DNA of 64,000 bases, taken from assembly GCA_016165875.1 (NCBI GenBank), contig JABBOT010000001.1:12150540-12214539 (forward strand), read 5' to 3'. The translations under genes were made by a program, and so were the position numbers. Below, one piece after another: positions 39,101 through 51,100 of the stretch; within the stretch, counting starts at the first letter, position 1; each line of letters opens with the position of its first letter. The DNA comes from Acanthopleura granulata (Eukaryota > Mollusca > Polyplacophora > Chitonida > Chitonidae). Below the pieces are notes generated by a model. That model searched no databases. It worked only from the letters and a program-made list of their open reading frames with translations, and was not told the DNA's origin.

Positions 39101-42100
39101 TAGTGAAAATCCAAGTGCTATTGTTAGAATGCTGGGTTTAGTGAAGGTTATGCTGTTTCTAGCCAGCTTGGTTTAGTGAAGGTCAAAGTGCTGTTTCCAG
39201 TCTGCTGGGTTTAGTGAAGGTCAAAGTGCCATTCCTACGATGTCAGTTTTAGTGAAGATACAAGTACTGTTGTTAGGATACTGGGTTTCGTGAATGTTGT
39301 GCTGTTTCTTGCCTACTAGGCTTAGTGAAGGTCAAAGTACTGTTCCTTTGGTGTTAGTTTTATTGAGTACTGTTGTTAGGATACTGGGTTTAGTGAAGAT
39401 TGTGCTGTTTCTTGCCTGCTAGGTTTAGTGAAGGTCACAGTTCTGCTTCTGTGATGTTAGTTTAGTGAAGATACAAATGCTTTTGTAGGATGCAGGGTTT
39501 AGTGAAGATACAAGTGCTGTTGTTAGGATGCTACATGTGTGTCTGGTGAGGATTAATGTGTTGTTCCTGTCACACCAGGTTTAGTGAAGATTGAAGTACA
39601 TGTTGCTGGGATGCAACGTTTAGTGAAGGTCAAAGTACCTGTTAATGGAATGCAAGCTACTTGTAGGTTAAGTGTAGATTCAAGACAAAGTTCTGTTTTA
39701 ATTTTAACAATATGTTCAAGTGCCTGGAGCTAAAAGTTATTTACGTAAAACGTAAGTACATCTACAATTTCAGGATGTGCCAGCTCATTGAAACTGATCA
39801 CACATGCTTTTATACATTTTGTTGGGGTTTTTTTTTGGTGTATTTATTTTCCTTGTAAACTTTAAGTTGAATTTTATTTCTGTAACTTTGTCCACTTGTT
39901 TTTTTATTTGTTTTAATGTTTACATCTGTGCCTTGAAATGTTTTTAATTTCCAATCATTTGCCTATTAACAAAGCTGTCTGTAAACATTTCACATGTTTT
40001 CGTTGTTGATTAAGTTCTACATTCACCAACATATATGACCAATGTTCTGTCTGTTGCCCAAATGTAATCTGTCTGTGCATGTTTTCCTATCCCATAATGC
40101 TCTTCCAGGAATCTAGCGCTCGTTCTCGGAGGCGTAGAGCCCAGCAGGAGGAGGAGGAAGAAGCCCCTGCCCCTGCCGCGGAAGAGGTGGAGTATTGTCT
40201 GGAGGCGTGCTTTGGTTCATCGCGTCCTCTTGTACTGCTTGTAGCCTCTTTATCTCTCGCTGACTATCTTGTACATGTTGTCTCACTGAAGGAATAACAT
40301 CAAAATGCCAGCGGACAGTCTCTGTGCAGTGGCGCATTGTAAGGAACGTCCACAGGTAGAGTGGAAATTCCTGTGAATTCTAAGCAGACTGAGATATACA
40401 GAGCATTTACAGTTACCTTACAGCCACTTCCAGATGTGCTTTCTTGCTACAAAATTTACAAAGCTTTTGTGTATGTAACTGTGTCTAGAAAATGTGTAAT
40501 TTGGTGCCAGTTTTATACGAATACTGCTATCTCACAGCTAAAGCTCTTTTTATCACCTTGATAACAGAACATAATACTTCAGTGTGGTTACAGCGACTGT
40601 CCAGCTGGCACAGCTTTCTATTCTAGGTCCATTTCAGTTTCATGCTCAGTCTTGTTACACCTGAAACTAAGCTGGAAATCCCTGTACTCAGGCCATGTGA
40701 GATAATTCACCATTAACTGCATGTTTGGAAATTACCTGGTGAACTGTATGAGGTCTACCGTACTTGTAATCCCAACATATCTCCTTCTGAGCTTTGTTAA
40801 AACTTGATTTGGGAAATTTCCAGCTTGGGTGTAGAAGATTTGGCCAGTTGTTGATGTTGCTGTTGTATACAGTGGCAGCTGTAGTAAACTTTAGATTGGT
40901 GTGAGATGTCTATGGGCTTAGCCTTGCCATGGAACAGTTCAAAGGTTATTATGCTAACAATGGTACCAATCCTCATTGGTCTGCAAATTCTCTGTTGGAA
41001 GTAGACTTTTTACAGGAGGGATACTTTCTCTTGTCACTTGTCCAGTATTATTGTTCTCAACTGAGATTTCCTCTGTTGACTTAAGTCATTAGAGGATATG
41101 TTAAAAAGTTTCATTTGGCTAACAGATAAAAATTTACTTCAAATTATTTCATTTGGACAGAAAGTAAGACCTTGAACTGTTGTTGATGTTTAAAATCCCA
41201 TGGCTTTCATCCGTTGTCAGTGTGTGTTGTGGTGTAAGTCTGTGGTTCCATTGTGCAGTAATCTGTAGACCTGTGTACCTAGTTTGGTCTGTCTCTGTTC
41301 AAGTATATAGACTTTGTCCATTGCCAGCGTTGTGTTGTGATAACTGGGCCTTGTGTTAACATGCTAGTACAGCACAATGCCCTAGGATCCTCTCACCAAT
41401 GTGGTCGCTGTGAGTTCAAGTCCAGCTCATGCTGGCTTCCTCTCCGATCGTTTGTGGGAAGGTCTGCTGACAACTTGTGAATGGTCATGGGTTTCTTCTG
41501 GGCTCTGTCCAGTTTGCTTGCAGTCATATTGCCGGCCACTGTAATTTAAGTGAAATATGCTTAAGTAAGGCAAAAAACAACAAAATAAATAAATATGGCT
41601 GTGGTGTCAGTCTACAGTTGTCTGAGGACCTCTACTTCTAGTCGGGGCTGTCGCTATACAATATATTACCAACCTACCCAACACCTATTCTCTCTGTTTT
41701 CTATATGCTTAGAACTTCTTTCACATGTAAGTGTCCTGTTGATTGTCAATAATTATTACTCTGTATTATTATTATAGTTCATCAATTCATTTTTTCAGAC
41801 GTTGATTCTTTTCATGTAATTCATACTTTAATACTCTTCATAGTGCATTAAGTTGATCATTAAATAATATGAGGCTCTGTTGCCACAATATGATACCATT
41901 AATACATTCATACAGCATGCTCTACTATTGTTTGCTAATCAGTGAAAAAACTTAGGCAAGTGGCACTGATATATCAGTGGACATATATGGACATGGATTT
42001 ACTAATGTTACTGTTACAGCTAAAAACTGACTCATGTTACATGCTCACTAACTAATGTTATTGGAGCTGGAAAAAAAACAGTTGTAAGTAATAAAGAAAT

Positions 42101-45100
42101 AATCTGTAACCATGTTGACTTACTATTTCCTATTATGCTTATTACACATTTTGCAATCAACGTGCAACTTGCTTTTGCATTAGCTCAAGGCTTTAGACTC
42201 TCATCTTGGCAGCTTTATCAATATTATTTGTCAAATGTAATCATGCTGGGTTTGTATCTAGCTCTTACGTGTAGTTACTGTCTTCATACGCCTTCTTTCA
42301 CATCTCCCTGCGTCTTACCAGTGTTTGTGGAATAATATTGCTTGTCAGGGAACCATTGTAAGTTGATAAATCCACTTAAAAATAAGATATCCTAGTCCCA
42401 AGTATGGAAAAAATGACACATTCCATACTTCCTTTTCGGACTTTAAATACGTGATATACTGTGTTGCTTTCCACCAAAGAAAAATTCCCACTCTTTCCAT
42501 TATAAACAGTTGCGAAATGTCCAAAACGAAATCTAAAGTATTTTTCGTGTACCAAAATTATTGACATCATAGTGTTTAATATTGTATCATATTGTATTCT
42601 GAAAGTGTCTGCTAAATTATACTTCCGGCATCTAAAATCTAACTACATTCACATTTAACAAACTTTTTCCACATTGAACACAAACATTAAAAACATTGAA
42701 CTGAATCACAAACCAACCTCTCCTCTATCATCATGTTCTTGTACAAGTATGTATACATCTTCCCACACTCTTTTTGAGACTGTCCCCTCAGTACACAACT
42801 TTTCAGCTTAACGGTTTCCCCCAAGCTCTCCTGCCCAGGAGTAAGGTGACAGAAACTGTAATGCAGATTAATGCTAATCTCTAACAGGCTGCTGTGGATC
42901 CCGAGAAGGAGGCTGCTGAGGCGGCTGCCAAAGCTGCTGCTGAGGAGGAAGAACGCAAGCGTAAACAAAAGGAGGTTGGTGCGGCGTGTGATTTGAACTG
43001 TCTGATCAGGACTGTCTGATTTTGTGTGTTTTATCCCTCATCCCTCTCAGTGAACCTCTCTTGTTCCCGGACCCAGGCTAGATTTGAACTCTGTTCCACC
43101 CCCTCCCCCCATGTGTCTATATCTCATCTTTGTGAGTCACCACATCATCCTTCACTGCCATTGCCCACTTTAGTGACGGTATATATAGTATTTCTGCATA
43201 CTCCATCCTTCCACAAGATCACCTTTTGTGTGGTAATCCACAGGTGTACTCCAGGGTGGCAATTCTTGCCAATGACTGTTTCTGCCTGGATATATTCTGC
43301 TTCCTGTGTAAAAGTATGCATGATCTTCTGTGACATGAAATGCATAATTCCATATGGAAGATTTTGTCTGTGTATTTGTGAACAAAATAATAAATTTATG
43401 AAGCATGCTGTAATGGTCGAGGGAAATCTGCATGTCTGGGGAAGACAGTTAAACCACTAGGTGAATAATGGTTAATAATAAGTATTATGTGACTATTTGG
43501 TAAAAATAATACCAATGGTCATACAGCCAGTAAGTCTCCGCCAAATTCCTTCTGCTGCCAGGGACAGATGTACCCAGTATGCATGTGGCAGTGTGTTATT
43601 TGCTCCATAAAGATGATTCATTATGGTGCCATACAGCCAAATACTTCAAATAGAACGTCATTAGAACATTCTTAATTTGTATCACTGAACACCTGTCACT
43701 TTGTTATCCTCATGTATATAGTTGTTAACAAGCTAGTGTTCAAACTGAAATCAGTGCACGTGTAAACTGTAAGATAACAAATGCAAAAGGTACATCTTGA
43801 TTTGACATGATACAACATATTGATTGGGTTGAAGATACAGTGTTCACTAAAACTGTTGAAGAAAGGAAGTCCTGATGTGATGCGCTGATATACGAAACTA
43901 AAGATTGAAAAATTCAGAGAGAAAGCCAACTTACTTAATCCACATGGAGATGATGCAAACATTTAAAACACGCCTATGAAGCATTTAAGTAAAAGCATTT
44001 CAGTGAGAGGGACTAAGACGTTTGGCTGAGTGTAAAAAAGATCTGTCATGCAGTCTGTCTGATGAGATCTGTTTATAACATGAAACATTTTTTATGCATG
44101 TAAAAGTGTGTTGTTGAAGAGACACAGAACTTGTTTCTTGCCAAAACCTTATGAAGCAGGTTAGGTGCTGTGGCAGTTCAAAAAAAGGACAAAAACCAAA
44201 TCTTGTTGTAGAACTTGGCAAAGATGTGACGAGATCTGATGGGTAACTCAGTGCCAGAAGGCAAATGATAATGGTTAAGCTGTGAGAGGACATGACACAA
44301 CTGTCTGTTATGGCTGTGTAGTGTAACGTAGTGCTGAAACAACTTCAGAAACAGTACTTGTTGCTGATTTTTTCTTTTGGTTCGCCTAACAAATGTTGAA
44401 GGCATTTGTACAATGGATTGCATTTCTTTTTCCCAATCAATTCAATCAGTAACCTTCCATCTGCATGTTTGCATGACGGCCTTGATAATGGTGCATTTAG
44501 TAATTTAGTGAGTTTATTAATAAAATGAGGCATTTGGTTAACACTGACCAAATACAGAAACATCCAACCAAACATCAGTTGTAGGAAATGCATTTTGATG
44601 TGACTCATATGTTTATGGTACGTTGGCTTTTCCACATTGTGATAACCATTGTGTTGTCGTTGTAACTGTGATGACCATTGTGTCATCATTGTGACTGTGA
44701 TGACCATTGTGTTGTCGTTGTGACTGCTGACCTAACTTACCCTTTATTACACGCCAGGCAGAAGACGCTGCTGCTCGTGAAGCAGAGGAAGCCGCGGAAG
44801 CTGAGCGCAGACGCCAGGAACAGGAAGCCGAGGCCGAGCGCAGACGAGAGCAGGAAGAAGCTCGAAGGAAAGCCGAGGAGGAGCGCCGCCAGAAAGAGGA
44901 GGAAGAACGGAAAGCACGAGAGGAGGCTGAGCGAAAGAGAAAGGTACAGACCGCATTGTCTAATTTGCTGGATCCTCAGCCCACAAGTTGTTTTGAGTTT
45001 AGTTCATTGAGCAGGTTCTGGAAAAATGTGTGCTTTTTGGCTCTGTATTAAGATAGTGCTAAGTTTATGTACAGTGTCAGGTACAAGGCAGAAACCGTGT

Positions 45101-48100
45101 GAGAATCATCTGGCAGATCAGCCTGAGTGAAGGTAAGTGACTGTGTGCGGCCTTGACAGCTTGATCCTAGCTAACATGTCCATGTGAGCTCAAGAACTTT
45201 GTGTGAAACTTCACTCCGTGTAAATTGATGGCTCCTGTAAGTTGTCTGCAGCTGGAAACTTTTTTTCATAATTGCCTATTTCATTCACTGTTGGAATCCA
45301 CAATGGAGTTGTTGAGTGTCACAGGGAAGGAGTGTTGTGATTTGACTACATGAATGGCTTAGTATACCAAAAGTGTTCGTAATTAGTTTATCCTAATATC
45401 TTTTTTTAATTTTTGACTCTGTGTATTTTACATAATATATTTGCTTATTGTTTGTGAGCTAGATGTTAATAGCTTTAATGTGTGAGTGCATGAAATGTGA
45501 AGCAAAGGTCATATTTAATGCATGAAAATGTTATTGTTGAATTTTCTGTGACCTCGGTATTTGCGCAGAAATTCGTAGGAATTTTTGAAAAGGGAACGTT
45601 TGGTTTTGCTGGAAATGGTAAGAAGTGTAATTTGTTGTGATTTGGTTGTGTTTTTTATTAACATTCCTTTGGCTTGATTGTATGGATGGTGTGTTCAATG
45701 ATGGCATGATGTTGTTGTTGCACTTACCCTAGGCTCTAACCACTGATCACAGTGACCCTGTGCCGGGCAGGGCTCGAGGCAGACTGATGCATGGCAGTGT
45801 CAGCTTAGACCAAGCTGATGAAGCAGGGGTGGATATGAGAGGATGGCAACTCAAGCGTCAGGAGAGACAGATAGGGGCACCTCCAGGGGCAGTCAGCTCT
45901 GTGGTGCAAAAGTGGTTAAACGTAGAATCCAACACAAACAGCTCTACAGCCGGCATTGCATCAAGGCGACGACGCAACCTGATTGAAACTGATGTGATCC
46001 AAGAGCCGATCAGATCCCGGGCGCAGCGATGGAATGAAGCTGAGCACGCTCCGGTGATTCCCAAACCAAGGGCTCGGCGTTCACGCTCCACTCACGAACA
46101 TGACAACTCTGACTTCCGCACACAGGCCTTGGCACACTTCCGACAACAGCGTCAGTCAGAAGTAGTGATGATGGCTGATCCTGGACCCGAACCAGAGAGT
46201 GAGGAGATTCCTGAGCCTGTCCAAGAAGTTGAGACGAATGACCGGGAACGCAGGCGAGCAGAGCGGCTGAAGAAATGGCGTGGAGAGGGAGAAGTGGAAA
46301 AAGCCTCATCACAGAAAGAAAAGGAGTACATAGAGAAACGGCGCTGCGAGGAGGAGAGAATCAATGAGGAGGCACGTAGGTACGCTGCAGAAAAAGTGCG
46401 GGCGGCCAAGGAAAAGTTTGAGCGTGAAACTCAAAGCCAGACACTTGACAAGCCCAAAGGACCCCCAGAAAAGCTTGGTTTTCTTAATACAAACCAGAGT
46501 AACTTTACGAAGTTCCGACTGGCTGCTGAAAGTCGCTCTGATGTGAACGGGTCGGATTATGGGAAAGATGATAAGCCTGATCTTCAGAGGGTCAGTCGTT
46601 TAAACATGGATAGATTAAATGTCTATCAGGACAGAGAAAAATTAGAAAGTTGGAAAAAGTCATCTGCCCTCTCTGAGCGTGATAAAAGTTTAGAGCAAGA
46701 ACGCTTAAGACAAAGACAGTTAGAGCACGAGGAGAAAGGAAGACTTAAGGAAGAACATCTACAGCAAGAACATTTGGAACAAATGCAGTTAGAGGAGAAA
46801 GAACAGGAACGCTTGGAACAATTGCGATTGGAGGAAGAGCGGTTGGAACAGGAACATGTGGAAGAAGTACGTTTGGAACAAATGCCATTAGAGAAAGAAG
46901 AGCGTTTGGAACAGGCACATTTGGAAGAAGAACGCTTGCAACAAATGGAGTTAGAGGAAGAAGAACGGTTGGGACAGGAACACTTGGAACAAGAAGAACT
47001 ATTGGGGCAGAGGCATCTAGAGGAGGAAAGGTTGGCCCGTGAGCGCCTACATGAAAAAGATGGACTGGAACAGCAGCTGCGCCAGGGACAAAGGAGTGAC
47101 GATGATGACAGAGAACAGAGTGCTGGGAGATTGAGGAATCAGTGGAATGATAAGCAAAGTCGACCAAAGCTTGAAGACAGTGACATAAGCAATGGTTTTG
47201 TCTCATCAGGCAAGGTATGTTGCTTGTCTTCAGTCATTTTCATTTCTCTCTCTTCCCAAACACTTTGGATTATCATTTATATTACATATATTTAGTTTGC
47301 CTTAATCATCTATCATATCGATCAATTTCATGCAGATTCTCTATGAGCTACATTTTTTATATGTTTCTTTGCTCATTCTAGGCTGTGTCGATAAATAGTA
47401 AAGTTGGTGACCATAAAGCCAAGTTTGAGTCTCGAAATACACAGGTAAACCTTTACATGTATGGCGTAATTTCCAGGAAGTGCTTGTTCTTTTTGCAATG
47501 TTTTTTTTTGTTACAATGTGGAGGTAAACTTGGAAAACAACTTTGCAAAGCTAAAGTTGTTTATCATTTGCCAGGAGGAGCACAACTGATAGTTACTGTT
47601 GACTTCCAAAGCACATATATCCAATCTCTGCTTTGATATATTGTTTTTAAAGAGCTGAGGTAAACAGCAACATGCCTGCTTGACAGCTTATATTGTTGTT
47701 GGATACTTTAAGTAAATATTGGGTGTTGTGTTGCTAGCCAGATATGGTAGAGGGAATAGTATCTTTGCCAAGGATCTGTATGGTTTATTATGAATAGCCC
47801 TGTGAGTGGGTAAAGCATGTGGAAAATTCACCAGTAATAATCTGTCATTGCTCATCTGCCATTGCCACCTTGTTGTGGAGAAAGTCTCTTGTTAAAACAC
47901 TTGCCTGGCATTTTACAGGAAGATAAGCCTGTACTAAAGCCTGAACGACGTATACATGTATATGGTGCTCCAAACCTGAAAAGCCTTCAGGAAAAAGTAA
48001 GCTCTCTCAACAAGACCTCTTTAGAAATTTAGGTAGCAACACATTTTCAGTTTTACTAAAATTTCAACCTATCCAATCAGAAGAACTATTTTTCTAATCA

Positions 48101-51100
48101 AAAAAGTATTGACTAATTGCTCTTCACTTGTAATTTTAATTAATAGCACAAGGCTTTTTCTTCTTTTTTATGAAGGATTTTTATTTGAATTTTTCAAGTA
48201 ATGCATGTATTATTAATTTAAGACATGAGACCTCGAGTTATTTTTGATTACGATTTTTAACCCAGTTCAACTTTGTGTTGTTACTAGTTTAGTAAGTCCG
48301 AGGCTGATGATTCTGGGATGTCACATGCAGATCCTGTCAAATCTGTCACCAAGACAAAAGATAGCAACGTGAGATACATTCTGTTTCTCTCATTTCTTTT
48401 ACTTTTAATTAAAATTTCAAATGTGACTGCTGGTTTCAAGGACTTTGTGCAATGACAGTAACTACATATATATGCCCATATGGACTGGCCAGTTACAGCA
48501 TGATACATATATAGCTTGCTGGCTGTATATCTTTGGTGGAGGAAATGGAACACAGGCTAGTGTGGTTTGCCTCAATTCAGTCAAATTATGTGGTTTCTGA
48601 CCTCATTTTATATAAGGCGCATTTAACATAAGTGACAGTGTCTGCTTACATGGGGAATTGTTAAATGATAAGAGGTATGAAAGTTGGAGCAGGTTTTGAT
48701 GGACTTTGACATTTCTTCTTATCCTCGCAGAACAGTCATTTAATTGTCTGGATTAAGATGCTAAAGTTATTGTTTCCAGTACTAAAGAAAGGAGTGGAAT
48801 AGTGGATAACATGCACCAGAGAATTGCTTTATGTGTATTTCAGAAATATGGGCAGTTTTCTTACTGCCCAAATGAAGTGGTTCTACATTAAATACTTGTG
48901 TTTGTATACCACTTTTTGTGTTGGACCATTTTAATAGTCTTTGGCTAAGTGATCAACTGTTATAAATGCACTATCCAAGTAGCAGATGTATATAGCAGTG
49001 TGATGACTGGAATATTGTTTGCCTCAATGCTTTCTAGGAAGATCAGAAACCATGCTATGATGAGAATAGCAACAAGGTTGTCACCAGATGGAAGTTAGAT
49101 AATGGAGAAGCCATAAATGTAAGCATGCTGTAGAAAGACTTTTTTTCTTGAAGTTTTCAAGTTTTAATGGTAGTGAAAGTTTGAGATTTAAAGTACAGGT
49201 TTTCACTGAAGGGACTCAAAATCTGGTGAACTACAAATCTCATTGTAAAAAATCTCCCGTTATCTCTCTGGTTGCTTTGACCTTGAAATGACCTTGCCAC
49301 ATTGGCTGTCTCTTGGCCCAGCTCCAGCATGGTCTGGGAGGTTCCAGGGAAGGGTAGTCCATTGCCTTTCTCAGGTATTTAGGGCTAATGAGAATGCCTG
49401 GCCGTTCCTACACACTCTCAGCCATGTGGCAAACATCAAAATCTTGCCAGTGAGAAAAAAATTACTAATTAAAGCCGGCAAAATGTGCGTACATGTATGT
49501 GTAAGAGAGGCCAGTGCAGAAGCTACCTGGTAGAAAGGGCTGAAGCAGTGCCATTAATAGATGTTGTTTTTCTTGTTGCCGGGTTCTCCCCTGGAAGATT
49601 TTTGTGTTGTTAGAATAATACTGTGTGTGATATCGTGTTACCAGCTCGCCTTCAGAGAATTCCTCTAGAATGCACACGTTCGTGGTTAGCATGCTTTACC
49701 TACATGTATAGCGATAAAGTTTGAAAAGCCAAACTGAGCAGTATTTGCAGGTGTTGGAGTGTTTGTAGTCAAACCATAATTACTTCAAAACTCTTTGCTG
49801 TCAGTTTTAATGAAGTAGAGGTATGTTACTGAAGATATGAGGTCTGATATGTTCAAAGTATGTTGCCAATCTCGACACAATCCATATGGCTTTATTTAAC
49901 AGCAAGATTCTGAGCTTATCAAGAACACATCACCATCATTGTCATCATCATCATTGTCATCAAGATTTGGTAAAACCGAGACGCCTTCAGCTGTTATCAC
50001 AAAGATCACTACATTATCCACATCAGTGACACCAAGGGAAGATAACTCTAAACCTTGGGCTGCTCCACTAACTGGAAGGACAAAGGACAAAAAGGCTCTG
50101 TTTGAATCTGCTCAAAGAACAAGCGAGCCTGCTCGACAAAAGCCGATAGAGTTGAGGTTGAACTCTGCCAATACTGTCATGCAGAAGTGGAAAGCACGTG
50201 AAGAACATAGCGTAAGCACACCAGTTCACATGCACGCCTGCTTTCATGCACACCTATTCCAAAATGGAAGGAAAAATAACTCAAGTTGCTGTTGTTTCTG
50301 TAATTGATATCTGTAAAATCTTGCCCTTAAATAATGTGTTTGATTATTACTGCATTTATGTACGTAAGTAAATGTTTCACCTACACATACATGTATGGCA
50401 TGATTACATGCAGATAATGGACATTTGACAAACTTTTAACGGCTAAATTATGGAAAGCAGTGCAGACTATGGACTGTGTAAGAGAAATTTACATCCATTA
50501 CTTACGATGTATCATTATCGTCATCCCCATATCAGTGACCTGGTATCACGTACCTGCATGTATATGCATATGTATACATGTATATATATATATCATCGTG
50601 GTGCTGATGGTTGGCTATAATGGTGTGTGTTTAGGGCGTGGTCTCCGGCTCTATCCCTCATCCTCAGCCCATCTCCACCAGACAGCGGTCAGAGAGTGGC
50701 ACAGACGTAAGCCTGGTCATACAGTACCCTAGTCTCATTTTTGCTTAATTTCAGCTTTCTCTGCTCTAGACATTGTCAGTTGTGGCACTCCTGCCAGTAA
50801 AGGCCATAAGTTGTACTTATATGTTCACTGGTTTACTCTACATAGGGCAGCTTAATATAGCCAGTAATACGATATGGTAAGGGCTAAGGAAGACTGAATT
50901 TGATAGTTGCTGGTGTCAAAGATTTGACAAATTTCACCTCATCTAAATGTTTTTAGAGAACAAATATATGGATTTCACATTAGACTTCAGATATGTCAAG
51001 ACCATTTTCCTCTTGGCTACACCATAATCTGTAATCTCTTATGGTATAATGCCCTTATTCAAGGAAATTATCTCCCCATGGCAGGACCCACTACTGATTG

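Noticed and set aside
43696..44707. Several overlapping minus-strand frames (up to 120 codons)
   Set aside because: No shared frame, no domain, no terminal repeats; considered as a transposase remnant but nothing supports it.
45569..45617. Exon-like block (acceptor gcgcag, donor gtaaga) reading KFVGIFEKGTFGFAGN
   Set aside because: At 49 bases it enters phase 0 but exits phase 1, and no neighbouring exon accepts phase 1, so it would break the frame into the giant exon.
46745..47206. Minus-strand ORF of 153 codons rich in Pro/Val/Leu
   Set aside because: It is the antisense shadow of the repetitive helix in the giant exon.
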